Origin: Rhizobium sp. NLR16a
GTDB taxonomy: Bacteria > Pseudomonadota > Alphaproteobacteria > Rhizobiales > Rhizobiaceae
Direction of reading: 5' to 3'
Assembly: GCF_017948245.1 (NCBI RefSeq)
Contig: NZ_CP072865.1
Coordinates: 3,187,501 to 3,251,500 of the forward strand
DNA: 64,000 nucleotides
Position numbers and translations under genes: made by a program. The notes beneath the pieces were generated by a model, which made no database searches, was not told where the DNA came from, and saw nothing but the letters and a program-made list of their open reading frames with translations. Positions 37,313 through 46,524 of the stretch are shown one piece after another; within the stretch, counting starts at the first letter, position 1; every line of letters begins with the position of its first letter.

Positions 37313-38122
37313 TCAACCGTCTCCTCGCCCGGCAAAAGCCGTTAGAAACTCATCGATCCGGGCCGTCGGCGCCGCACAGAGCACCTTATGGGTGACGTCC
37401 GCCCTATTATAGACGATCGGCTTGCCGTCGAGATCGACGAGGCGGCCACCGGCGCAGGCCAGAACGAGATCAGCGGCGGCAAGGTCCCAGTCGTGCGAAT
37501 TGCCCTTGACGAAGGTGGCTTCGAGGCGGCCGTCCGCCACCATGGCGATGCGATAGGCGAGCGATGGAATATATTTTTCGCGCCTCACGCGGTCACGGAA
37601 CGCCGGCGGAAACGTCCTCAACAGGTCTTCGCCGACCGCAAGCCGGCTCACCTTGTCCGGCCCGGCGGCGGAAACGGTGAAGGGCACGCCGTTCTTCAGC
37701 GCCACGCCGCCATCGACCGCTTCGTAGAGCTCTTCGAGCGCGGGCGCATAGAGCACACCGGCGACCGGGCGACCGCGATGCACGACCGCGACGCTGACGC
37801 ACCAGACCAGCTGCCCACCGAGGAAGGCGCGGGTGCCGTCGATCGGATCGACGATGAACAGCGTCTCGCACGAGAGGCGGTCAGCATCGTCCTCGGTTTC
37901 CTCCGACAGCCAGCCATAATCCGGCCGCGCCTTGCGCAGGATCGTTTCAAGCGTCTTGTTGGCGGCGAAATCGGCGGCGCTGACGGGAGAGCGGTCGCCG
38001 TTCTTCCACCAGACCTCGGGAGACTGGTTGAAGAAGCCGAAGGCGACCGCGCCGGCCTCCTTGGCAGCATCGGCGATCAAGGCGAGATCGCTCTGCCAAC
38101 GCAGCTTTTCGCTATCGCTCAT
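37313..38122 (-). CDS. cysQ: CysQ/inositol monophosphatase-family phosphatase
   Basis: A 269-residue Li-sensitive Mg-dependent phosphatase: the metal-binding motifs LSEETEDD (73-80 region), FIVDPIDGTRAFL and SHDWDLAAADLVLACAGG are all present. Relatives dephosphorylate 3'-phosphoadenosine 5'-phosphate or inositol phosphates. The gene lies between pmbA and the DUF4170/waaA genes. The substrate is not fixed by sequence. Confidence 0.88.
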   Translation of the reverse strand: MSDSEKLRWQSDLALIADAAKEAGAVAFGFFNQSPEVWWKNGDRSPVSAADFAANKTLETILRKARPDYGWLSEETEDDADRLSCETLFIVDPIDGTRAFLGGQLVWCVSVAVVHRGRPVAGVLYAPALEELYEAVDGGVALKNGVPFTVSAAGPDKVSRLAVGEDLLRTFPPAFRDRVRREKYIPSLAYRIAMVADGRLEATFVKGNSHDWDLAAADLVLACAGGRLVDLDGKPIVYNRADVTHKVLCAAPTARIDEFLTAFAGRGDG

Positions 38123-38151
38123 CCGTCAACCCATTTCCTGCCGCCCGCTTC

Positions 38152-39498
38152 TCACTGTCCGGCGAGCGTCATGCCTTCGATCGCGAAGGTCGGAGCCGCG
38201 ACGCCGAACTTGCGGTCGATGTCATTTGCCGGCGTCAGGCGCATGAACATGTCCTTGAGGTTCGAGGCAATCGTCACCTCGGACACCGGGAACGTAAGTT
38301 CGCCGTTCTCGATCCAGAAGCCGGTGGCGCCGCGGCTATATTCGCCGGTGATCATGTTGACGCCGTGGCCGATCAGTTCGGTGACGTAAAAACCGTTGCC
38401 GGTGCTGCGGATCAGCTCCTCCGGCGAGATCTCGCCCGGCTCAAGGGCAAGGTTGGTGGAAGACGGCGTGACGGCGCTGCCGCCGCGCACGCCGCGGCCA
38501 TTGGTCCGCAGGCCGAGTTCGCGGGCCGTCGAGGTCGAGAGGAACCAGTGCTTCAGGACACCGTCTTCGATCATGACAAGCCGCTCGCCGGACACGCCCT
38601 CACCGTCGAAGGGACGCGAGGAAGGCCCGCGCACGATCAGCGGATCGTCGGTGATCGACAGCCCTGACTTCAGCACCTGCTGACCCATCCTGTCGCGCAG
38701 GAAGCTGGTCTTGCGGGCGACGGCGGCACCGTTGATCGCACCGGCGATATGGCCGACGAAACCGCGGGCGACGCGCGGATCAAAGACGACCGTGACATTC
38801 TTGCCAGTCGGCACCTGGCGCGGATTGACACGCTTGACCACCCGTTCGCCGGCCCGGCGGCCGATTTCGGCGGGATCGTCGAGTTCGGCGTAATAAAGCC
38901 GGCTGTCGAAATCATAGTCGCGCTCCATGCCGGTGCCTTCGCCTGCGATGACGCTGACGGAGTTGCCGAAACGGGAGGCCATGTAACTGCCTTGGAAACC
39001 GTGCGATGTGGCGAGAACGAGGCCGCCCATGCCGGCCGACGCGCCGGCGCCGGAGGAATTGGTGACGCCCGTGACTTCAAGAGCTGCCGTCTCGGCGGCA
39101 AGAGCCGCCTCGCGCAACATCTCCGAGGAGACTTCGGTGGCATCGAGCAATTGCAGGTCGGGATAGGACTTGGCAAGGTTCGCCTCGTCCGCCAGGCACG
39201 CATACGGGTCTTCCGGGGAAACCTTGGCCATGGCGACGGCCCGTTCGGCCAGCGCCTGGAGATCGAAGCCCGGATTGGCCGAAACGCTGGCGACGCGCTT
39301 GCCGATGAAGACGCGGAGCGAAAAATCGTCGCTTTCCGACGATTCTGTCCCCTCGACCTTGCCAAGCCGGACGCTGACCGATTGCGAGCGAGAGCGAACG
39401 ACGACGGCGTCGGCAGCGTCGGCGCCCGCCTTCCTTGCCAGATCGATCAATTGACTTGCGCGGGAAAGAAGTGTCGAGGAATCGATTTCAGAGGACAT
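38152..39498 (-). CDS. pmbA: TldD/PmbA-family metallopeptidase subunit
   Basis: A 448-residue protein of the TldD/PmbA (TldE) family, which in E. coli works as a heterodimer to mature peptides such as microcin B17 and to degrade CcdA. Length and the motifs SRGATGFWIENGELTFPVSEVTIASNLKDMF and GSAVTPSSTNLALEPG fit PmbA/TldE. The catalytic partner TldD is not in the window. It is divergent from the Kef gene. Confidence 0.9.
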   Translation of the reverse strand: MSSEIDSSTLLSRASQLIDLARKAGADAADAVVVRSRSQSVSVRLGKVEGTESSESDDFSLRVFIGKRVASVSANPGFDLQALAERAVAMAKVSPEDPYACLADEANLAKSYPDLQLLDATEVSSEMLREAALAAETAALEVTGVTNSSGAGASAGMGGLVLATSHGFQGSYMASRFGNSVSVIAGEGTGMERDYDFDSRLYYAELDDPAEIGRRAGERVVKRVNPRQVPTGKNVTVVFDPRVARGFVGHIAGAINGAAVARKTSFLRDRMGQQVLKSGLSITDDPLIVRGPSSRPFDGEGVSGERLVMIEDGVLKHWFLSTSTARELGLRTNGRGVRGGSAVTPSSTNLALEPGEISPEELIRSTGNGFYVTELIGHGVNMITGEYSRGATGFWIENGELTFPVSEVTIASNLKDMFMRLTPANDIDRKFGVAAPTFAIEGMTLAGQ

Positions 39499-39617
39499 GA
39501 TTTGGCCTTTCCTTCGGCATCCATTTATTGTGCACTCTCCCTGGCATCAAGGCCGCCGCCGCCGATTCTTTGTCAGGGCTGCCAGGATGTTTCCCGCCGT
39601 CGAAAGAAATTGCCAGC

Positions 39618-41432
39618 ATGTCAGCGCCCAACGACCTTTTTTCCGAAACGATCCTGCTGCTCGGCGGCGCGGTGGTCGCCGCGCCGATCTTCAAGAAGCT
39701 CGGGCTCGGAACGGTGCTCGGTTACCTCGCCGCCGGCATCGTCATCGGCCCCGTCTTCCACGGCATCACCGATGGCGAACAGATCCTTGCCGTGGCCGAG
39801 CTCGGCGTCGTCTTCCTGCTCTTCATCATCGGCCTGGAGTTGAAGCCAAGCCGGCTCTGGCAGATGCGGCGCGATATCTTCGGTCTCGGCACGGCGCAGG
39901 TGGTGGTAACAGGGCTGGCGCTGACCGCGCTCGCCTGGTTTTCCGAAGTTCTGGATTGGCGCGGCAGCATCGTCGCCGGTTTCGGGCTGGCGCTGTCCTC
40001 GACGGCCTTCGCCATGCAGATCCTCGAGGGCGACGGCGACGTCAACACGCGATACGGGCAGCGTTCCTTCTCGATGCTGCTGTTCCAGGACCTGGCGATC
40101 GTGCCGCTCTTGGCGCTGATCACCGTTCTCGACGGCAGCGGCAAGGGCAGCAATACGCCGCTCACCGATTTTGCCGTGGCCGTCGGTGCGGTGGCGGCGA
40201 TGATCGTCATGGGGCGCTACCTGCTGACGCCGCTCTTCCAGATCATCGCCCGCACCGGCGCGCGCGAGGCGATGATCGCGGCGGCGCTCTTTGTCGTCAT
40301 GGGATCGGCAAGCCTGATGCAGCTTGCCGGGCTGTCGATGGCGATGGGGGCCTTCCTGTCCGGGGTGATGCTGGCCGAATCCTCCTACCGGCACGAACTC
40401 GAGGCCGATATCGAGCCTTTTCGCGGCGTACTGCTCGCCATTTTCTTCATCGCCGTCGGCCTGTCGCTGCAGCTCGGCGTTCTCGTCGACAACGCGCTCT
40501 TTGTTATCGTCACTGTGCCGATCGTCATGGCCGTCAAGGCGATCATTATCTACGGGCTCTGCCGGATTTCGGGATCGCCGCACAATGACGCAATCCGCAT
40601 TGCTTTCCTGTTGCCGCAAGGCGGCGAATTCGGCTTCGTGCTCTTTACCACCGCGGGCGTCGTCGGATTGATGTCGACGAGCACCGCATCGCTGCTGGTG
40701 GCGATCGTCACGCTGTCCATGGCGCTGACGCCGATCGGCGCGGCGCTGTCGAAGCGGCTGCTCAACGGCGATGAACAGGAGGAGCTGGACGAGGATTTCG
40801 AAGGCGCCGGCGCCGACGTGCTGATGGTCGGCTTCTCGCGTTTCGGCCAGATCGCCGCCCAGATCCTGCTTGCCGGCGGGCGCAGCGTCACCGTCATCGA
40901 TTTTTCCGCCGACCGTATCCGCCAGGCTTCCTCCTTCGGCTTTCGCATCTATTTCGGCGACGGCACCCGCAAGGACGTGCTGCGCTCGGCGGGCATCGAC
41001 CGCGCGAAGATCGTGCTCGTCTGCACCCAGAAGAAGGAGATCACCGACAAGGTGGTGGAGCTGGTGCAGGCCGATTATCCGCAGACGCGCCTCTACGTAC
41101 GCTCCTACGACCGCATCCATTCGATCGAACTGCGCAACAAGGGGATCGATTACGAGCTGCGCGAGACACTGGAATCGGGCCTGCTGTTCGGAAGGCGGAC
41201 GCTGGAGGCGCTCGGCGTCTCCGAAACCGACGCTTATGAAATCGGCGAGGACATCCGCAAGCGCGACGAGGCGCGGCTCGCCCTGCAGGTCTCCGAGGGG
41301 CTCCAGGCGGGGCGCGACATGCTGTTTTCCCACCCTGTCCGTCCCGAACCGCTGGTCAAGCCGAAGCGCGCCGCCGATCCTTTCGAGGATGATCCGCTGG
41401 CCGGAATCACGGATGCGACGGCGGACGCATAA
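39618..41432 (+). CDS. kefB: Kef-type K+/H+ antiporter with TrkA-N domain
   Basis: A 604-residue monovalent cation:proton antiporter (CPA2). About 12-13 helices fill residues 5-385, and a cytoplasmic TrkA-N Rossmann domain (about 398-515) contains VLMVGFSRFGQIAAQILL and GDGTRKDVLRSAGI. The C-terminal tail is charged. KefB/C proteins are glutathione-gated K+ efflux systems that protect against electrophiles such as methylglyoxal. A glyoxalase-fold gene follows, but it is a distant relative of GloA, so the link is only suggestive. Confidence 0.92.
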   Translation: MSAPNDLFSETILLLGGAVVAAPIFKKLGLGTVLGYLAAGIVIGPVFHGITDGEQILAVAELGVVFLLFIIGLELKPSRLWQMRRDIFGLGTAQVVVTGLALTALAWFSEVLDWRGSIVAGFGLALSSTAFAMQILEGDGDVNTRYGQRSFSMLLFQDLAIVPLLALITVLDGSGKGSNTPLTDFAVAVGAVAAMIVMGRYLLTPLFQIIARTGAREAMIAAALFVVMGSASLMQLAGLSMAMGAFLSGVMLAESSYRHELEADIEPFRGVLLAIFFIAVGLSLQLGVLVDNALFVIVTVPIVMAVKAIIIYGLCRISGSPHNDAIRIAFLLPQGGEFGFVLFTTAGVVGLMSTSTASLLVAIVTLSMALTPIGAALSKRLLNGDEQEELDEDFEGAGADVLMVGFSRFGQIAAQILLAGGRSVTVIDFSADRIRQASSFGFRIYFGDGTRKDVLRSAGIDRAKIVLVCTQKKEITDKVVELVQADYPQTRLYVRSYDRIHSIELRNKGIDYELRETLESGLLFGRRTLEALGVSETDAYEIGEDIRKRDEARLALQVSEGLQAGRDMLFSHPVRPEPLVKPKRAADPFEDDPLAGITDATADA

Positions 41433-41550
41433 ATCAAATCCGCAGGCGCGACGCTCGAGCGGATCGACAAGCGGAAGGCACGGAGGTTACTGCCAGAATC
41501 TGTCAGCATGCCTCTCTAGGGTCCTCCTGACCGACACACAGGAGGCTAAC

Positions 41551-41922
41551 ATGATCGACAGCAACAGCATTCTGCTTTTCGTAACCGACGCGCCGAAGAG
41601 CGCCAGCTTTTATGCGCGGCTGCTCGGGCAGGATCCCGTCGAAGCCAGCCCGACCTTCGCCATGTTCATTCTGCCTTCGGGGCTGGCACTCGGACTGTGG
41701 GGCAAGGCGGGCGTCGAGCCTGCTCCGGCTGCGGCGGGCGGCGGCTGCGAGGTCGGTTTCAAGGTTGCGACAGCAGACATGGTTGATAGGCTCCACACCG
41801 AATGGCAGGACAAGAGCGCGCCGATCCTTCTGCCGCCGACCAACCTCGATTTCGGCCGTAGCTTTGTCGCGGCCGATCCCGACGGGCATCGTCTGCGCGT
41901 CTACAACGTGGCGGAGGACTGA
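41551..41922 (+). CDS. Glyoxalase/bleomycin-resistance-fold (VOC) protein
   Basis: A 123-residue VOC-superfamily protein: two beta-alpha-beta-beta-beta modules, with NSILLFVTDAPKSASFYARLLGQDPVEASPTFAMFILPSG in the first and FGRSFVAADPDGHRLRVYN in the second. The ATG has an excellent GGAGG 5 bases upstream. Members include glyoxalase I, dioxygenases and drug-binding proteins; the substrate is unknown. The next gene starts 3 bp later, so the two form an operon. Confidence 0.9.
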   Translation: MIDSNSILLFVTDAPKSASFYARLLGQDPVEASPTFAMFILPSGLALGLWGKAGVEPAPAAAGGGCEVGFKVATADMVDRLHTEWQDKSAPILLPPTNLDFGRSFVAADPDGHRLRVYNVAED

Positions 41923-41925
41923 GCC

Positions 41926-42405
41926 ATGTCGCGCAGCTGGATCGCTGTCGCATCAGCAAACCATGTCCGCATCGGACGCAAAGCCGGGTTCATGCAAGTC
42001 TGTCACGGCAAGGCCGCTCCGCTTAAGCGGAGCGCGCCAGGCGACCGCGTCATCTACTATTCGCCGACCGAAACCTTTGGCGGCACCGATCGCCTGCAGG
42101 CGTTCACGGCCATTGGCATGATCGAGGAAAAGGAGGCATATCAGGTGGAGGTTCACCCGGGCTTCCGCCCCTGGAGACGGGATGTCGCCTGGTGGCGAGC
42201 CACGGAAGCACCCATCCGGCCGCTGCTCGGTCGGCTATCTTTCACCAGCGATCGGGCTGGCTGGGGATATCGACTGCGCTTTGGTCTCTTCGAAATCGAC
42301 AATGATGATGCCGAGCTCATAGCCGAAGCAATGTTCTCTGAACCGCTCGCTCATGTCGCGCGGACGCGAACAACGGTGCCCATGCAAGGTTCTTTAGCGT
42401 TTTAG
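41926..42405 (+). CDS. EVE-domain (UPF0310-like) protein
   Basis: A 159-residue EVE-domain protein, a PUA-like fold that reads modified bases. [43 protein letters not shown] and [31 protein letters not shown] are typical. EVE proteins occur with restriction or RNA-modification systems, but no such genes are nearby here. It follows the VOC gene by 3 bp; its last 12 bases overlap the end of the convergent patatin gene. Confidence 0.88.
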   Translation: MSRSWIAVASANHVRIGRKAGFMQVCHGKAAPLKRSAPGDRVIYYSPTETFGGTDRLQAFTAIGMIEEKEAYQVEVHPGFRPWRRDVAWWRATEAPIRPLLGRLSFTSDRAGWGYRLRFGLFEIDNDDAELIAEAMFSEPLAHVARTRTTVPMQGSLAF

Positions 42406-43275
42406 CCGCGCTTCGATCTCGCGGTCGAGGGCGAATTTCAGGTCGTCCTTGACGCCGACGGACATGGCAAGCACTTCGCGGGCTTTGAGGAAATCCATGA
42501 CGCCGGTGCGGCCGACCGTCGGGCGCAGGAAGATATGCGGCTGGCAAAGCTTCAGCTTCAGGGAGATCGCCGTCTGCATCATCAACTGGCCGGAACCGAA
42601 GATGCTTTCCATGCGGTTCGGGATATGGGTGCCGTCGCCTTCCGGGGCGCCGACGACGTCGATGCCGACGACGATGTCGGCAAGATCCATCAGGCATTCA
42701 TAAGGGACCGGATTGCTGATGCCACCATCGATCATTACGCGGCCGCGCAGGCGCACCGGCATGAAAACGGCGGGGATGGAAGACGAGGCGGCGAGTGCCG
42801 GAAACAGCTCGCCCTCTTCGATGATCACCTCGTTCTGACCGTAATAATCTGTCGTGATGACCTTCATCGGCACCAGCAGATCTTCAAATCGGGCCGGCAG
42901 CTCGGAGGGCAGGAAGGCTTTCAGTATCCGTTCCAGATTGAACTGGCCGATGCGGATGCCCTTGGCCACCGCATCGCGCACCGTTGTCGGTCGCATCCCC
43001 CAGATGCGGGCAACGACGGCCGTCTTGTTGCCGACGGTTGCCAGCGCATGTTCGCGAATTTCGGCGCCGGACATGCCGGCGGCCATGCCGGCCCCCATGA
43101 TGGCGCCGATCGACGAACCCGCAATTGCAACCGGGCGGATCCCGAGTTCGTCAATGGTTTCAATGACATGGATATGTGACAGGCCGCGCGCGCCGCCGCC
43201 GCCGAAGGCAACCGCGACTGTCGGCAAATCGCTGATCGCAGGCAGTTTCGGACTGATGATCTCTGCCTGCTGCAC
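42394..43275 (-). CDS. rssA: Patatin-like (RssA family) acyl hydrolase
   Basis: A 293-residue patatin-like serine hydrolase. The oxyanion loop GGGGAR (25-30), the nucleophile Ser55 in GSSIG (53-57) and the catalytic Asp182 in DGGISNP are present. E. coli RssA is its best-known relative, with no settled substrate. The protein looks cytoplasmic (no signal peptide). It is encoded 16 bp downstream of rsmD on the minus strand. Confidence 0.9.
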   Translation of the reverse strand: MQQAEIISPKLPAISDLPTVAVAFGGGGARGLSHIHVIETIDELGIRPVAIAGSSIGAIMGAGMAAGMSGAEIREHALATVGNKTAVVARIWGMRPTTVRDAVAKGIRIGQFNLERILKAFLPSELPARFEDLLVPMKVITTDYYGQNEVIIEEGELFPALAASSSIPAVFMPVRLRGRVMIDGGISNPVPYECLMDLADIVVGIDVVGAPEGDGTHIPNRMESIFGSGQLMMQTAISLKLKLCQPHIFLRPTVGRTGVMDFLKAREVLAMSVGVKDDLKFALDREIEARLKR

Positions 43276-43290
43276 GCCCCGCCCCTGCGC

Positions 43291-43851
43291 CTATTGCGGC
43301 TGATATCGGAAGAAATGCACCCTCGTATCGCCAAAGATGCGGCTTTCGAGGAAAACATAGGAAGGGTGGACCGAAACGACAATGTCGGCGCGCTCTTCGA
43401 GCACCGCGATCGCCCCCGGCCGCAGCCAGCCGCCGATGGCGGCCGCCGCCATCGCCTTCTCGCCGAGGCCTTTGCCATAGGGCGGGTCGGCAAAGAGCAC
43501 ATCGAAAGGCTCGAGATTGCCGACGCTGCCGAGATTGGTCGCATCGCGGCGCAGGATGCGGGTGCGTCCGTGCAGGCCGAGCGCATCGATGTTTTCCCAG
43601 AGCAGCGCCCTGCCCTCGATGCTGTTTTCGACGAAGAGCGCGTGGCGACAGCCGCGAGAGACGGCTTCGAGGCCGACGGCGCCGGTGCCGGCGAAAAGAT
43701 CGAGGATCCGGGTGCCGTCGACGCATTCCGGATAGGCATGGCTCAATATATTGAACAGGCTCTCGCGTGTCCGGTCGGCGGTCGGCCGGATCTCGTTGGA
43801 TTTTGGCACGGCGAGAGGCCGTCCGCGAAACTCACCGCCGACGATCCGCAC
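43291..43851 (-). CDS. rsmD: 16S rRNA (guanine(966)-N(2))-methyltransferase
   Basis: A 186-residue SAM-dependent methyltransferase acting on 16S rRNA. RIVGGEFRGRPL (2-13), the SAM-binding DLFAGTGAVGLEA (51-63) and the catalytic DPPY (122-125) are intact. Its start overlaps the 3' end of the upstream pseudouridine synthase gene by 20 bases. Confidence 0.95.
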   Translation of the reverse strand: MRIVGGEFRGRPLAVPKSNEIRPTADRTRESLFNILSHAYPECVDGTRILDLFAGTGAVGLEAVSRGCRHALFVENSIEGRALLWENIDALGLHGRTRILRRDATNLGSVGNLEPFDVLFADPPYGKGLGEKAMAAAAIGGWLRPGAIAVLEERADIVVSVHPSYVFLESRIFGDTRVHFFRYQPQ

Positions 43852-45736
43852 CGCGCGTCATTCCCTTTCCTCGAGCACCACCTCTGGACGGACCGCCCGC
43901 GGGCCTGTCACCGCCCGGCCTTTCACCGCCTGGCTTGGTGCCCTTCGGTTTGCCGGAAAACTTCTTGGGTCCGCCGGACCCGGCGCCAAAGCTCTTGCCG
44001 CGCGGCTTATCGCCCGAAGGCTTGCCGCTCACAGCCTTGTCGCCGAACGACCGTTCGCCGCGCGGACGCTCGGAGCGACCCTCGCTAGCGAAGCTTCTGG
44101 CTGTCCGCGGGCGCTCGTCACCCTCCTCTCGCGCCTTGCGATCGCCACGCGGCTTGCCGGCGAAAGGTCGATCGCCCCGCGATGGCCGATCGCCGAAGGG
44201 GCGGTCGCTGCGCGGACGCCCAGAACGGCCCTCGCCGGTGGAGACTCTGGCGGCACGAGGACGTTCGTCACCATCCGCACGGGGCTTGCGATCGCCGCGC
44301 GGCTTGTCGCCGAAAGGCCGGTCGCCGCGCGATGGGCGATCGCCGAAGCCGCGGTCTTCGCGAGCGGGACGATCCCCGAACGAGCGCTGGCGGCCGAAGC
44401 CTTCGACCTCATCCTTGCGGCGGGGCTGCTCGCTCGAACGGATCCATTCACCGTCCTCTTCCCGCACACGGTTGATCGGCGTGCGCGGGCGATCCTCGAT
44501 GCGATCGAAAGCATTGGTCTTTGCCGCCGGCTGCTCGCCGCGCCGGCGCGCAGTCTGCGCATTCTTGGCGGCCTTGGCCGCCGCCTTCTCGCCGAGAGGC
44601 CGGGCGCCGGGCGCCATCCAGACATTGGCGCTGCGGCGCTGGCCGAGCGGCTGGGCGCGCTTCGGCTTGTCTTCATCCCTGCGGCCGCCGTCGCGGCGAT
44701 CGTCGTCTCTGCGCCCGCCGTGGCGGTCGTCACGTTTGGTGTCGAGGCGGCTCAGCGCCCGCTCACGCTTGTCCTCCTGGCGCCGCGGCCGTTCGCGCTT
44801 TTCCGGCGCCGCCGGTGCCGCGGCCTGTTCCTCTTCCTCGGCGGCGACAGCCGGGGCGTTGTAGATCGGCGCGTCGAAATTCGCCTTGGCTTCCTCGATC
44901 AGGCGCGGGCCGAGCTGGTCACGCAATGTGCGGCCGCGCACCTCGACGACCTGGCCTTCCGGCAAATCGCCGAGCTGGAACGGCCCATAGGAAATGCGGA
45001 TCAGACGGTTGACGTCGAGACCGAGAGCGCCGAGCACATTCTTGATTTCGCGGTTCTTGCCTTCGCGAAGGCCCATGGTGATCCAGACGTTTGAGCCCTG
45101 GGTGCGGTCGAGGGTTGCCTCGATCGATCCATAGAGCACGCCGTCAACGGCGATGCCGTCCTTCAACTTGTCGAGCGCTTCCTGATCGATCTCGCCATGC
45201 GCGCGGACGCGGTAGCGCCTCAACCAACCGGTCGCCGGCAGTTCGAGGGCGCGGGCGAGGCCGCCGTCATTGGTGAGCAGCAGCAGGCCTTCGGTGTTGA
45301 TGTCGAGCCGGCCGATCGACATGACGCGCGGCAGCTCTTCCGGCAGGTTGTCGAAGACGGTCGGACGGCCTTCCGGATCGGCATTGGTGGTCACGAGGCC
45401 CGCCGGCTTGTGATAGAGCCAGAGCCTGGTGCGCTCGATGCCACGGATCGGTACACCGTCGACCTCGATGCGGTCGGCAAGTGTGACGTTGACGACGGGG
45501 GTTTCGAGAACCGTGCCGTTCAGCGTCACACGGCCTTCCATGATCATGCGCTCGATGTCGCGGCGGGAGGCGACGCCTGCGCGCGCCATCACCTTGGAAA
45601 TGCGCTCGGCCTTGGTGTCGCTTTCGGCTTCGGCCGCCGCCGGGCGCGCGGCCGCGGCCTTCGGACCGGCTTTCGGCCTGATATCCCGTGAAAGGGGCTT
45701 TGCGCCCGGGCGTTTTGGCTTGTCTTTGGGTGTCAT
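43832..45736 (-). CDS. rluB: RluB-type rRNA pseudouridine synthase with ~370-residue Arg-rich tail
   Basis: A 634-residue RsuA/RluB-family enzyme. After a basic N-terminus, an S4 domain (about 44-90) and the catalytic domain (about 104-265) carry Asp145 in IGRLDINTEGLLLLTNDG. The remaining residues (~265-634) are a low-complexity tail with repeats such as RGDRPFGDKPRGDRK, Arg/Gly/Asp/Pro-rich, much longer than in E. coli RluB (~290 residues total). It probably binds RNA or ribosomes. It overlaps rsmD by 20 bp. Confidence 0.92.
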   Translation of the reverse strand: MTPKDKPKRPGAKPLSRDIRPKAGPKAAAARPAAAEAESDTKAERISKVMARAGVASRRDIERMIMEGRVTLNGTVLETPVVNVTLADRIEVDGVPIRGIERTRLWLYHKPAGLVTTNADPEGRPTVFDNLPEELPRVMSIGRLDINTEGLLLLTNDGGLARALELPATGWLRRYRVRAHGEIDQEALDKLKDGIAVDGVLYGSIEATLDRTQGSNVWITMGLREGKNREIKNVLGALGLDVNRLIRISYGPFQLGDLPEGQVVEVRGRTLRDQLGPRLIEEAKANFDAPIYNAPAVAAEEEEQAAAPAAPEKRERPRRQEDKRERALSRLDTKRDDRHGGRRDDDRRDGGRRDEDKPKRAQPLGQRRSANVWMAPGARPLGEKAAAKAAKNAQTARRRGEQPAAKTNAFDRIEDRPRTPINRVREEDGEWIRSSEQPRRKDEVEGFGRQRSFGDRPAREDRGFGDRPSRGDRPFGDKPRGDRKPRADGDERPRAARVSTGEGRSGRPRSDRPFGDRPSRGDRPFAGKPRGDRKAREEGDERPRTARSFASEGRSERPRGERSFGDKAVSGKPSGDKPRGKSFGAGSGGPKKFSGKPKGTKPGGERPGGDRPAGGPSRGGARGKGMTRGADRRR

Positions 45737-45808
45737 TTGCTGTTTGCCTGCCTTTTGGGCCTGTCTATCAGGTCACGCATCTGCGGTTAAGTGGAAATTC
45801 TTGCGATC

Positions 45809-46264
45809 GTGAAGACAAATCGTTTCATGGAGATGGCGCTTGAAGAAGCGCGCGCCGCAGGAGTACGCGGCGAGGTGCCGATCGGCGCGGTCGTCGTTGT
45901 CGACGATATCGCCGTTTCACGCTCGGGAAACCGCACGCGCGAACTCAAAGACGTCACCGCGCATGCCGAAATCGCCGCAATCCGGCTCGCCTGCGAGACG
46001 CTTGGGCAGGAGCGCCTTGTCGGCGCCGATCTCTATGTGACGCTCGAGCCTTGCACCATGTGCGCGGCAGCCATCTCGTTTGCGCGCATCCGCCGGCTCT
46101 ATTACGGCGCCGAGGATCCGAAGGGCGGCGCCGTCGACAATGGCGTGCGATTCTATGCACAACCGACCTGCCATCACGCTCCCGAGGTCTATTCCGGCAT
46201 CAACGAGGTGCAGTCGGCCGAGATCTTGCGGCGATTCTTTGTGGAACGGAGAGAGGCGCCGTAG
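45809..46264 (+). CDS. tadA: tRNA-specific adenosine deaminase
   Basis: A 151-residue zinc deaminase that makes inosine at position 34 of tRNA-Arg(ACG). HAE (52-54, catalytic Glu) and PCTMC (81-85, zinc ligands C82 and C85) are intact. The start is uncertain: GTG at 45809 (MKTNRFMEMALEEA) matches family N-termini best, while GTG at 45791 and ATG at 45827 are alternatives. It is divergent from the rluB gene. Confidence 0.93.
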   Translation: MKTNRFMEMALEEARAAGVRGEVPIGAVVVVDDIAVSRSGNRTRELKDVTAHAEIAAIRLACETLGQERLVGADLYVTLEPCTMCAAAISFARIRRLYYGAEDPKGGAVDNGVRFYAQPTCHHAPEVYSGINEVQSAEILRRFFVERREAP

Positions 46265-46308
46265 TGCTCAGTGCCCGCCGCCATCTTCGGCTTTTGCGCT
46301 GATAGCTG

Positions 46309-46477
46309 CCCCTCAGCCTAACCCTTTCCCCGCTCGCGGGGCGAGGGGAGGTGCCCTGCGAGACGCTGGTGAGGAACGAAGACGGTGTGGCATGTCCGTT
46401 CGCCCCGCGAGCGGGGTCCGAAGGACGGGCGAGGCCCGTGGCCCGACGCCGGTCGGTGGCGGCAGCCGGATGAGGGG
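46309..46477 (+). repeat. RIME-like intergenic mosaic repeat, copy B
   Basis: A 169-bp element, inverted relative to the copy at 4981-5148 and almost equal in length. It starts CCCCTCAGCCTAACCC and ends GGTCGGTGGCGGCAGCCGGA followed by TGAGGGG. Internal palindromes are visible (e.g. CCCCGCTCGCGGGG near 46328-46341). It lies between the convergent tadA and lipoprotein genes. Confidence 0.72.
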
Positions 46478-46524
46478 CTGCCATCGCCGATCTCCTGCGG
46501 CGGCGCTAAGCGCTCGGAAAACCG

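Noticed and set aside
41551..43275. Phage-defence island around the EVE and patatin-like genes
   Set aside because: EVE and patatin domains do occur in defence systems, but the neighbours are housekeeping genes, the patatin is of the RssA type, and no nuclease, cyclase or modification gene is present.
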